Positions 1 to 6,538 of a DNA stretch of 34,065 nucleotides are shown piece by piece. The stretch comes from Microtetraspora glauca. Its GTDB lineage: Bacteria > Actinomycetota > Actinomycetes > Streptomycetales > Streptomycetaceae. The DNA lies in the NCBI GenBank assembly GCA_000721275.1, contig JOFO01000068.1:1-34065 (forward strand), read 5' to 3'. A model generated the notes under the pieces. The model made no database searches and was not told the DNA's origin. It saw only the letters and a program-made list of their open reading frames with translations. The position numbers and the translations under genes were made by a program. Positions within the stretch are counted from its first letter, which is position 1. The number at the start of each line of letters is the position of its first letter.

Positions 1-547
1 GCCGAGCGCGTCGGCGAGCATCCGGCGCACCTCCTCGTACGCGGCCAGCGCCTCCGCCGTCCGCCCCGAGTCCCGCAGCGCCCGGATCCGCAGCACCTGC
101 AACGGCTCGTCCAGCGGCCGGTCCGCGCACAGCGCCGCCGCCTCCGCCAGCACCTCACCCGCCCGGCCCAGCCCCAGCAGCGCGTCCAGCCGCCACCGCC
201 GCGCCTCCCACCGCCGCGCCTCCCACCGCGCCGCCTCCGCGTGCCGGTCCGGCAGATCCGCCAGCACCGGACCCGCCCACAGCCCCAGCGCCTCCTCCAG
301 CAGCACCACCGCCCGCCCCGCGTCCCCCGCCACCAGCGCCGCCGACCCCTCCCTGGAGGGCGCCCGCGGCGTCGGCGGGCGGCTCGTCGCCGGCCCAGAC
401 CTCGTCGGCGAGCACGGTCGCGGGCAGCGTCCGGCCGGGCCGCAGGGCGAGCGTGGTGAGCAGGGCGCGGACGCGGGGGCCGCCGACGGGCAGTTCGTCG
501 CCGTCGGCGGTCAGCACTCGGGTCGGTCCCAGGAGGCAGTAGCGCAC
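1..547 (-). pseudogene. SARP/AfsR-type (BTAD) transcriptional regulator, 5' part, internally deleted and frameshifted
   Basis: The gene runs off the left edge of the window. From the GTG at 547 the first ~63 codons read as the start of an OmpR-like winged helix of a Streptomyces antibiotic regulatory protein (MRYCLLGPTRVL..., LLTTLALRPGRTLPATVLADEVW). After AAGALQ, near 350, that frame becomes meaningless glycine/alanine. A different minus-strand frame then continues to base 1 with a clear bacterial transcriptional activation domain (EGSAALVAGDAGRAVVLLEE, LGLWAGPVLADL, RTAEALAAYEEVRRML). Compared with intact family members, about 40 residues of the winged helix are missing at the joint, and the frame changes. 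CCCTCC-CT-GGAGGG, an inverted repeat, sits at the joint. The gene is therefore a real pseudogene or an assembly collapse; the adapter at 7492 makes the second plausible. The BTAD part also contains a 15-bp tandem duplication (WEARRWEARR). Whether NB-ARC/TPR domains follow cannot be seen. Confidence 0.8.
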
Positions 548-637
548 GGCCTCATTCTCCGCGAGGGACCGGCGCGCGCCGGGCGGCGGGGGGCGACGGC
601 GGGCCGGCGGGGACGGCCGGGACGACGGCAGGGGAGG

Positions 638-823
638 CTACGCGGAGGCGGCGGCTTCCTTCTCGGCCCTGGCGCGGCGGACGTAGTACCAGGCCATGTT
701 GGAGGAGAGGCCGGCGAGGAGGACCCAGACGATGCCGACGAAGCTGCCGTTCACGAAGGAGATCACGGCCGCGGCGACGGCCAGGGCGCAGACCACGAGG
801 GCGTAGAGGGCGAGACGGGGCAT
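638..823 (-). CDS. Small two-helix membrane protein (61 aa)
   Basis: The protein is short and very hydrophobic, with two predicted transmembrane segments. These cover about residues 4-22 (LYALVVCALAVAAAVISFV) and 27-46 (FVGIVWVLLAGLSSNMAWYY), followed by a basic/acidic tail RRARAEKEAAASA. An AGGAG ribosome binding site lies about 8 bases upstream of the ATG. The topology suggests both ends face the cytoplasm, with positive residues after the second helix. Codon third positions are G/C as expected of a real gene. I do not recognise a functional family. It stands alone between the broken SARP gene and the F420 reductase gene, all on the same strand, with no obvious operon partner. Confidence 0.7.
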   Translation of the reverse strand: MPRLALYALVVCALAVAAAVISFVNGSFVGIVWVLLAGLSSNMAWYYVRRARAEKEAAASA

Positions 824-926
824 GGGGGTCGGCTCCTGTCGGGTACGGCTGACGGTGCCCGACCAGTGTCCCCCATGCCCCGAAGCGTCCGTTCTCCGGC
901 TCCGCCCCGGCGGGCGGCGGGGGCGG

Positions 927-1649
927 TCAGACGTCGGTGACGCGCAGGCCGGCGTGGGCCTTGTAGCGGCGGTTCACCGAGATCAGGTTGGCGACGAGGG
1001 ACTCGACCTGGTGGGCGTTGCGGAGCCGGCCGGCGAAGACGCCGCGCATGCCGGGGATGCGGCCGGCCAGCGCCTGGACGATCTCGACGTCGGCGCGCTC
1101 CTCGCCGAGCACCATGACGTCGGTGTCGATCTCGGCGATCGAGGTGTCCTTGAGGAGGACGGCGGAGAGGTGGTGGAAGGCGGCGGTGACCCGGGAGTCC
1201 GGGAGCAGCGCGGCGGCCTGCTCGGCGGCGGAGCCCTCCTCGGGCTTGAGGGCGTAGGCGCCCTTCTTGTCGAAGCCGAGCGGGTTGACGCAGTCGACGA
1301 CGAGCTTGCCGGCCAGTTCCTCGCGCAGCGACTCCAGGGTCTTGGCGTGGCCGTCCCAGGGGACGGCGACGATGACGACGTCGCTGTCGCGGGCGCAGGT
1401 GGCGTTGTCGGCGCCGCGGACGCCGTGGCCGATCTCGGCGGCGACGGCCTCGGCGCGGTCGGCGGCGCGGGAGCCGATGATCACCTGCTGGCCGGCGGCG
1501 GCGAGGCGGTAGGCGAGGCCGCGGCCCTGGTCGCCGGTGCCGCCGAGGACGCCGACGACGAGCCCGGAGACGTCGGGGAGGTCCCAGGGGTCCTTGGGGG
1601 CCTTCTTGGGCGGTTCGGCGGGCCCGGTGGCGGGAGTCGAGGAAGTCAT
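927..1649 (-). CDS. npdG: NADPH-dependent F420 reductase (F420H2:NADP+ oxidoreductase)
   Basis: This 240-residue cytoplasmic enzyme moves hydride between NADP(H) and the deazaflavin F420, supplying F420H2 to F420-dependent enzymes in actinomycetes. A Rossmann nucleotide-binding loop is visible near residues 30-40 (VVGVLGGTGDQGRGLA), followed by IIGSRAADRA, the position that selects NADP. Further family features are DVVIVAVPWDG, LVVDCVNPLGFDKKG and the C-terminal NAHQVESLVANLISVNRRYK. The 25-residue Pro/Lys-rich N-terminal extension is variable in the family. The ATG at 1649 was chosen because a TAGGGT -10 box ends exactly 7 bases before it, the arrangement of a leaderless transcript, and no Shine-Dalgarno sequence is present. 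The much longer open frame upstream has no coding character. Confidence 0.85.
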   Translation of the reverse strand: MTSSTPATGPAEPPKKAPKDPWDLPDVSGLVVGVLGGTGDQGRGLAYRLAAAGQQVIIGSRAADRAEAVAAEIGHGVRGADNATCARDSDVVIVAVPWDGHAKTLESLREELAGKLVVDCVNPLGFDKKGAYALKPEEGSAAEQAAALLPDSRVTAAFHHLSAVLLKDTSIAEIDTDVMVLGEERADVEIVQALAGRIPGMRGVFAGRLRNAHQVESLVANLISVNRRYKAHAGLRVTDV

Positions 1650-1656
1650 GGGCCCG

Positions 1657-1662
1657 ACCCTA
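1657..1662 (-). promoter_or_regulatory. -10 box of leaderless promoter for the F420 reductase gene
   Basis: On the minus strand TAGGGT is followed by 7 bases (CGGGCCC) and the ATG. Transcription would start at or next to the ATG. No ribosome binding site lies between. Confidence 0.55.
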
Positions 1663-1742
1663 CCCACCGGTGCGGCCCCGTTCGGGTGGATCCGCGGCGA
1701 GCGGCCTCCGGGCGGGCGCCGGCTGCGGCAGGATGCGGCGCC

Positions 1743-2342
1743 ATGGATGCCGTACGGGTCGCGCTGCTGCGGGAAGTGCTCGCCGGGACGGAGTGGCCGG
1801 CGGCCGCCCGCCGCTTCGCCGGGACGCTGCGGGCGTCGGTGGTGCCGCGCCGGGGCGGGCTGCTGCTGGTGGGCACGGAGGCGTACGAGCCCTGGCACCT
1901 GGCGGCGCACCTGGTGGACGAGGCGGCCTGGTCGGGGCTGCCGGAGCTGGCGCCGACGCTGGTGCGGCACCGGGTGCGGCCGGGCGATCCGGCGCACCTG
2001 GCGGTGGGTCTGGGGCGGCTGGAGGCGGCGGGGCGGGGGGCGACGCTGCTCGTGGTCGCGCCGGAGCGGCCGGAGGCGGGGGTGCTCCAGCGGGTGCACG
2101 ACGCGCGGCGGGCGGGGGCGACGGTGCTGTCGCTGGACGCGGGTGACGCGGAGGTGCGGGGGCTGGCGCACGAGACGCTGTCGGTGGCGGCGGAGGCGGG
2201 GGTGGACCTCGACACGGTCCAGCACCTGGTGAGCGCGGCGGCGGGGGAGAACCGGCTGCCGGAGCCGCGGGGCCGCCGGTTCCGGGACCGGCTGTCGGTG
2301 CTGGCGGACCGGCTGACGTCGCCGCCGCCGGCCCGCTGGTAG
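1743..2342 (+). CDS. Conserved actinomycete protein of unknown function (199 aa)
   Basis: The ATG at 1743 opens a 199-residue protein with strong G/C third-position bias. The N-terminal half reads as an alpha/beta fold: LLREVLAGTEWPAAARRF, GLLLVGTEAYEPWHLAAHL, then TLVRHRVRPGDPAHLAVGLG. The middle has a hydrophobic strand TLLVVAP and a glycine-containing DARRAGATVLSLD. The C-terminus is helical and arginine-rich. I see no transmembrane segment, signal peptide or catalytic motif that I recognise. It is divergent from the F420 reductase gene (93 bases between starts) and 63 bases upstream of the MFS exporter gene, so co-transcription with the exporter is possible. Function is not assigned. Confidence 0.65.
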   Translation: MDAVRVALLREVLAGTEWPAAARRFAGTLRASVVPRRGGLLLVGTEAYEPWHLAAHLVDEAAWSGLPELAPTLVRHRVRPGDPAHLAVGLGRLEAAGRGATLLVVAPERPEAGVLQRVHDARRAGATVLSLDAGDAEVRGLAHETLSVAAEAGVDLDTVQHLVSAAAGENRLPEPRGRRFRDRLSVLADRLTSPPPARW

Positions 2343-2405
2343 CGCCGGGCGGGCGGCGCGGAATTCGGTTGCCGGGCGGCGGGGGCGTGCGGAGCATGGG
2401 GCCTC

Positions 2406-3707
2406 GTGGCTTCCTCCTCCTGGCGCGCGCGGCTCGCGGCCGTGCTTCCCGACACCGCTCCGTGGCGCTCCTCGCGGGACTTCCGGCTGCTGTGGGGGCA
2501 GGGGCTGGTGACGTACTTCGCGAGCGCCATGGCGATGGTGGCGCTGCCGCTCCAGATCAAGGAGCTGACGGACTCGCCGCTCGCGGTGGGCGCGATGGGC
2601 GCGGTGGAGCTGGTGCCGCTGGTGGTCTTCGGGCTGTACGGCGGGGCGCTGGCGGACGCGGTGGACCGGCGGCGGGTGATCGTCGCGACGGAGGCGGGGC
2701 TGGGTCTGCTGGCGCTGCTGCTGCTCGTGAACGCGCTGCTCGACGAGCCGCTGCTGTGGCCGCTGTACGTGGTCGCGGCGGGGGTGTCGGCGCTGGCGGG
2801 GCTCCAGCGGCCGGCGCTGGACTCGCTGCTGGCCCGGATCGTGCCGCACGCGCAGCAGACCGCGGCGGCGGCGCTGAACTCGCTGCGCTGGCAGCTGGGG
2901 TCGATCGCCGGTCCGGCGGTGGGCGGTCTGGTGGTGGCGTACGCGGGGCACGGCCCGGCGTACGCGCTGACGCTGGCCGGGTTCGCGGTATCGGTGCTGA
3001 TGTGCCGGCGGCTGTCGCCGGCGCCGCCGGCGCGCGACGCGGAGAAGCCGTCGCTGCGGTCGATCGCGCAGGGCGCGCGGTACGCGTGGTCGCGGCCGGT
3101 GCTGCTGGGGACGTACGCGGTCGATCTGGCGGCGATGTTCTTCGCGTTCCCGAACGCGGTGTTCCCGTTCCTGGCGGACGAGCTGGACGCGGAGTGGTCG
3201 CTGGGGCTGATGTACGCGGCGGGTTCGGTGGGGTCGCTGGTGCTGGGGCTGACCAGCGGCTGGACGTCGCGGGTGCGGCGGCACGGGCTGCTGGTGGCGG
3301 GCGGCGCGGCGGGCTGGGGCCTGGCGATCGCGGGCGCGGGCTGGTCCGGGAACGTGTGGCTGGTGCTGCTGTGCCTGGCGGTGGCGGGCGCGGGCGACAT
3401 GCTGAGCGGGCTGGGGCGCGCGACGATCTGGAACCAGACGATCCCGGAGGAGCTGCGGGGCCGGCTGGCGGGCATCGAGGTGCTGTCTTACAGCGTGGGG
3501 CCGCAGCTGGGGCAGGTGCGGGCCGGGGTGATGGCCGGCTGGACGGGGACCCGCACCGCCGTGTGGGCGGGCGGCGCGGCCTGTGTGGCGTCGGTGGGGC
3601 TGCTGTGCGTGGCGCTGCCGAAGCTGCTGCGGTACGACTCCGCCACGGACGAGGACGCGCTGCGCCGCAAGGCGCAGCAGGAGGCGGCGGCGGCCGGGAG
3701 CGCCTGA
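2406..3707 (+). CDS. MFS exporter, EntS-like (433 aa)
   Basis: A polytopic inner-membrane transporter of the major facilitator superfamily. A cytoplasmic N-terminus (RSSRDFRLLWGQGLVTYF) precedes the first helix, the usual signature of the EntS/MFS_3 branch that exports siderophores and drugs. The cytoplasmic loop after helix 2 carries GGALADAVDRRRVIV, the A-motif of MFS proteins. About 10-12 hydrophobic segments follow. A second-half loop matches TIPEELRGRLAGIE, also typical of EntS-like proteins. The C-terminus is a soluble acidic/basic tail (DSATDEDALRRKAQQEAAA). Start GTG 2406 follows GGAG at 2391-2394. The substrate cannot be told from sequence; the iron-acquisition genes are 2-7 kb away and a link is only inference. 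Confidence 0.85.
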   Translation: MASSSWRARLAAVLPDTAPWRSSRDFRLLWGQGLVTYFASAMAMVALPLQIKELTDSPLAVGAMGAVELVPLVVFGLYGGALADAVDRRRVIVATEAGLGLLALLLLVNALLDEPLLWPLYVVAAGVSALAGLQRPALDSLLARIVPHAQQTAAAALNSLRWQLGSIAGPAVGGLVVAYAGHGPAYALTLAGFAVSVLMCRRLSPAPPARDAEKPSLRSIAQGARYAWSRPVLLGTYAVDLAAMFFAFPNAVFPFLADELDAEWSLGLMYAAGSVGSLVLGLTSGWTSRVRRHGLLVAGGAAGWGLAIAGAGWSGNVWLVLLCLAVAGAGDMLSGLGRATIWNQTIPEELRGRLAGIEVLSYSVGPQLGQVRAGVMAGWTGTRTAVWAGGAACVASVGLLCVALPKLLRYDSATDEDALRRKAQQEAAAAGSA

Positions 3708-3739
3708 GCGGTCCCGGCCGCGCGGGGTGGTGCCGGCCG

Positions 3740-3970
3740 TCAGTCCCTGCCGTCCTCCGGGCGGGGCGCGTCGTGCCAGCGGGGGTCGGTCTCCCACTCC
3801 AGGTTGCGCTCCCGGGCGGTCTCCATGGCGTGGGCCGCCTCCTCACGGGTGGCGTAGGGGCCGAATCGGTTCTTCGCCGGGCATTCCGGCCCTTCCTCGA
3901 CCTTCTTGTGCTCCAGGCAGTAGTACCACTCCCCCGCCTTGGCGGCCGGGCGCTTCTTGAACAGGGCCAT
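3740..3970 (-). CDS. Small conserved actinobacterial protein (76 aa)
   Basis: A 76-residue soluble protein, [20 protein letters not shown] at the start, then [19 protein letters not shown] and [20 protein letters not shown]. Two cysteines (in [10 protein letters not shown] and GPECPAKNR) bracket a basic stretch, and the second half resembles the short beta-alpha unit GPYATREEA seen in SPOR-like repeats. I recognise it as a widely conserved small streptomycete protein but know of no function. A strong ribosome binding site (GAAGGAAGGAG) sits just upstream of the ATG at 3970. It is divergent from map, with 61 bases between the two start codons. Confidence 0.75.
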   Translation of the reverse strand: MALFKKRPAAKAGEWYYCLEHKKVEEGPECPAKNRFGPYATREEAAHAMETARERNLEWETDPRWHDAPRPEDGRD

Positions 3971-4018
3971 GGTCGTCGGCTCCTTCCTTCGGGACCATGC
4001 TGCCCCAGACGCGGTCGT

Positions 4019-4024
4019 TAGACT
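4019..4024 (+). promoter_or_regulatory. -10 box of leaderless promoter for map
   Basis: TAGACT is followed by 7 bases (CGCTGGC) and the ATG of map at 4032. No Shine-Dalgarno sequence is present between them, so the mRNA probably begins at or beside the start codon. Confidence 0.55.
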
Positions 4025-4031
4025 CGCTGGC

Positions 4032-4889
4032 ATGTCTGGCCAGTCGCTTCTCGTTCCGGGGGAGCTCTCCCCCGCCCGCTCCGTCCCCGGCTCGATCCGC
4101 CGCCCCGAGTACGTCGGGAAGCCCGCACCCGCCCCGTACACGGGGCCGGAGGTGCAGGATTCCGACACGATCGAACGGATGCGGGTCGCCGGCCGCATCG
4201 CCGCGCAGGCGATGGAGGAGGCCGCCAAGCACATCGCCCCGGGTGTCACCACCGACGAGCTCGACCGGGTCGCGCACGAGTTCATGTGCGACCACGGCGC
4301 CTATCCGTCCACGCTGGGCTACCGCGGCTTCCCGAAGTCCCTGTGCGCCTCGGTCAACGAGGTCATCTGCCACGGCATCCCGGACTCGACCGTCCTGCGC
4401 GACGGCGACATCGTGAACCTGGACGTGACGGCGTACATCGGCGGCGTCCACGGCGACAACAACGCCACCTACCTGTGCGGCGACGTCGACGAGGAGTCGC
4501 GGCTGCTCGTGGAGCGCACCCGGGAGGCGCTGAACCGGGCGATCAAGGCGGTGAAGCCGGGCCGGCAGATCAACATCATCGGCCGGGTCATCGAGTCGTA
4601 CGCCAAGCGCTTCGGGTACGGCGTCGTGCGGGACTTCACCGGGCACGGCATCAACACGTCGTTCCACTCCGGCCTGATCGTGCCGCACTACGACTCGCCC
4701 CACCACACCACCGTCATCCAGCCCGGCATGACCTTCACGATCGAGCCGATGCTGACGCTGGGCACCCACGAGTACGACATGTGGGAGGACGGCTGGACCG
4801 TGGTGACGAAGGACCGCAAGCGGACCGCGCAGTTCGAGCACACGCTGGTGGTGACCGAGACGGGGGCGGACATCCTCACGCTTCCCTGA
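4032..4889 (+). CDS. map: Type I methionine aminopeptidase
   Basis: This cytoplasmic metalloenzyme removes the initiator methionine from nascent proteins. It is 285 residues long, the usual length of streptomycete paralogues that have an N-terminal extension ([20 protein letters not shown]). All five metal ligands of the family are visible: Asp in IVNLDVTAY, Asp in [10 protein letters not shown], His in [11 protein letters not shown], Glu in [10 protein letters not shown] and Glu in QFEHTLVVT. The substrate-pocket motif [12 protein letters not shown] is intact. The ATG at 4032 is chosen because it gives this length and lies 7 bases after a good -10 box. Streptomycetes often have more than one map gene, and this one is not next to the ribosomal-protein cluster. 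Confidence 0.93.
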   Translation: MSGQSLLVPGELSPARSVPGSIRRPEYVGKPAPAPYTGPEVQDSDTIERMRVAGRIAAQAMEEAAKHIAPGVTTDELDRVAHEFMCDHGAYPSTLGYRGFPKSLCASVNEVICHGIPDSTVLRDGDIVNLDVTAYIGGVHGDNNATYLCGDVDEESRLLVERTREALNRAIKAVKPGRQINIIGRVIESYAKRFGYGVVRDFTGHGINTSFHSGLIVPHYDSPHHTTVIQPGMTFTIEPMLTLGTHEYDMWEDGWTVVTKDRKRTAQFEHTLVVTETGADILTLP

Positions 4890-4986
4890 CGCCTCCCCCG
4901 GCGTTTCCCGGACCTCGCGGGGCTTACGTTCCGCCGACGGTCCAAGGGGTACATCTTTACCGACAGGTCGTCGGGAACCAGTTGAC

Positions 4987-5005
4987 TTAGGTAAGCCTAA
5001 CTTGG
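4987..5005. promoter_or_regulatory. Iron box (DmdR/IdeR/DtxR operator) upstream of heme oxygenase
   Basis: TTAGGTAAGCCTAAC is followed by TTGG. The left 15 bases match the 19-bp iron box consensus (TTAGGTTAGSCTAACCTAA, one tolerated T/A change at position 7), and the right end is degenerate. A TTGACT -35 element at 4982-4987 abuts it, so bound repressor would cover the promoter. This predicts expression of the heme oxygenase only when iron is low. Confidence 0.75.
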
Positions 5006-5053
5006 CACGATCAGGTCTGCTGGTTCCCGCCCCATCGGTCCCGGAGGCACGCC

Positions 5054-5704
5054 TTGGACACCCCCTTCTCCACCGTCATCCGCACGGCCTCGCACGAGCA
5101 GCACACGGAGGCGGAGACCTCGTCCTTCATGAGCGACCTCCTGGGCGGGCGGCTCGGCGTCGACGCGTACGCCCGCTACACCGAGCAGCTGTGGTTCGTG
5201 TACCGGGCGCTGGAGGACGGTGCGGAGGCGCTGCGCGAGGACCCGGTCGCCGGGCCGTTCATCCGGCCCGAGCTCTTCCGCACGGCCGCCCTGGAGGCGG
5301 ACCTCGCCCATCTGCGCGGCCCGGAGTGGCGCGTCGGCGCGACGGCGCTGCCGGCCACCGAGGCGTACGCGGCGCGGGTCGCCGAGTGCGCCCGCGACTG
5401 GCCCGCCGGGTACGTCGCCCACCACTACACCCGCTACCTGGGCGACCTGTCGGGCGGTCAGATGATCCGCGACAAGGCCGAGCGGACCTGGGGCTTCGCC
5501 CGCAAGGGCGACGGCGTGCGGTTCTACGTCTTCGACGCGATCGGCAACCCGGCCGCGTTCAAGCGGGCCTACCGCGAACTCCTCGACGGGGTGAACGCGG
5601 ACGACCTGGAGAAGCAGCGGATCGTCGACGAGTGCAAGCGGGCCTTCGCCTTCAACACGGCCGTCTTCCGCGAGCTGGGCGGCGAGTTCCCGCTCAGCGC
5701 GTGA
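5054..5704 (+). CDS. hmuO: Heme oxygenase (HmuO family)
   Basis: Cytoplasmic enzyme that opens heme with O2 and reductant to biliverdin, CO and Fe2+, releasing iron from imported heme. The 216 residues match the length of Corynebacterium HmuO. The proximal heme ligand should be His17 in EQHTEAETSSFMSDLL. The distal-helix signature is RYLGDLSGGQMI at about residues 132-143, with the two flexible glycines. The C-terminal AFAFNTAVFRELG is also typical. The start is TTG at 5054, picked because GGAGG lies 6 bases upstream and because it places the proximal-histidine helix at the usual distance. It is controlled by the iron box at 4987-5005. The heme importer hmuTUV, about 4 kb downstream on the same strand, would supply its substrate. 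Confidence 0.9.
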   Translation: MDTPFSTVIRTASHEQHTEAETSSFMSDLLGGRLGVDAYARYTEQLWFVYRALEDGAEALREDPVAGPFIRPELFRTAALEADLAHLRGPEWRVGATALPATEAYAARVAECARDWPAGYVAHHYTRYLGDLSGGQMIRDKAERTWGFARKGDGVRFYVFDAIGNPAAFKRAYRELLDGVNADDLEKQRIVDECKRAFAFNTAVFRELGGEFPLSA

Positions 5705-5726
5705 CCCCGCCGGAGGCTCCGGTCAC
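5701..5726. terminator. Bidirectional hairpin between heme oxygenase and phzF-like gene
   Basis: CCGGA-GGC-TCCGG at 5710-5722 is flanked by GTGA (5701-5704) and TCAC (5723-5726), which can extend the stem across a bulge. It spans the heme oxygenase stop codon and lies between two convergent genes. There is no T-tract, which is common in high-GC actinomycetes. Confidence 0.45.
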
Positions 5727-5748
5727 CTGATCCTTCTCGGGGCGCCGC

Positions 5749-6426
5749 TCAGCGCAGCAGCGTCCCTTCCAGGCGGACCCGTCCGCCCAGCTCCACGATG
5801 CCACCGGGGCCGGGGGCGGTCAGCAGCTGCGACCCCCGGCCCTGCGTGATGTTCAGGGCCCGGCCCAGTCCGGCCGTCAGCAGCAGCGCCGCCGCGCCGG
5901 TGGCCTCGTCCTCGTCGATGCCGTCGCCCCGGCCGGGGAAGGCGCGCGCCCGGATCCGCCCGGCCGCCTCCTCCTCCCACGCCCACGCGTAGACCCACTC
6001 CCCCGGCGGCGGCACCTCCAGCGCCTCCACCTCGGCGGCGGAGCCGTACTGGCGCAGGGTGCGCGGCGGCGCCCATTCGGCGCGGGCCTCGATCCAGGTG
6101 AACTCGCCGTCGCCGCGCACCCACACCTCGCCGGCGGGCGGGTGGACGACCTCCAGGTCGAGCAGCCAGGCGGCGCCGACGAGCGGGTGCCCGGCGAAGG
6201 GCAGGCGCACTCCGGGCGTGTAGATGTCGACGACGCCGCGCTCCGGGTCGTCGACGAACACGGTCTCGCTGAAGCCGAGTTCCTTCGCGAGCGCCTGCCG
6301 GGACGCCTCGTCCGGGTGGGTGCGCCCGTCGCGCACGACCCCGAGGGCGTTGCCGTGGCGGCCGTCGCCCGCGCAGAAGACCCGCAGGACGTCGATCTCG
6401 GTGCCGGTCGCGCCAGTCGTGTTCAT
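5749..6426 (-). CDS. PhzF-family isomerase/epimerase-like protein (225 aa)
   Basis: The protein belongs to the PhzF/DapF-like fold family of cofactor-independent isomerases. The putative catalytic acid is Glu54 in LGFSETVFV. The family motifs RLPFAGHPLVGAAWLL (near residue 75-90) and DEDEATGAAALLL (near 170-182) are both present, as is ITQGRGSQLL. At 225 residues it is shorter than the common 260-290, mainly through a compact second domain; both halves still carry their motifs, so it does not look truncated. The natural substrate of most family members is unknown. It reads leftward after the htaA genes but is separated from them by a strong inverted repeat, so it probably has its own transcript. 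A role in heme uptake is not implied. Confidence 0.8.
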   Translation of the reverse strand: MNTTGATGTEIDVLRVFCAGDGRHGNALGVVRDGRTHPDEASRQALAKELGFSETVFVDDPERGVVDIYTPGVRLPFAGHPLVGAAWLLDLEVVHPPAGEVWVRGDGEFTWIEARAEWAPPRTLRQYGSAAEVEALEVPPPGEWVYAWAWEEEAAGRIRARAFPGRGDGIDEDEATGAAALLLTAGLGRALNITQGRGSQLLTAPGPGGIVELGGRVRLEGTLLR

Positions 6427-6453
6427 GGCGGAATTGAACCATCCGGGGGCAGG

Positions 6454-6495
6454 CGACAGGGCCGCGCCTCCGTTTCCGGGGGTGCGGCCCTGTCG
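6454..6495 (-). terminator. Long perfect inverted repeat terminating the htaA transcript
   Basis: CGACAGGGCCGC (6454-6465) and GCGGCCCTGTCG (6484-6495) form a perfect 12-bp stem around an 18-base loop. It begins 43 bases beyond the stop codon of the leftward HtaA gene and immediately precedes the PhzF-like gene. The stem is strong; no T-tract follows. Confidence 0.65.
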
Positions 6496-6538
6496 GGGTG
6501 GGGGGTGGCGGTCCGTGGGGGGCGGCCGGCGCCGCGGG

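Noticed and set aside
1650..3797. Long minus-strand open frame upstream of the F420 reductase start
   Set aside because: Its residues are Arg/Pro/Gln-rich noise opposite the real MFS gene; the family begins at the ATG at 1649, next to a -10 box.
3968..4032. A map start further upstream, within the open frame from 3939
   Set aside because: That extension would overlap the small divergent gene and has no coding character; the ATG at 4032 fits the family length and a -10 box.
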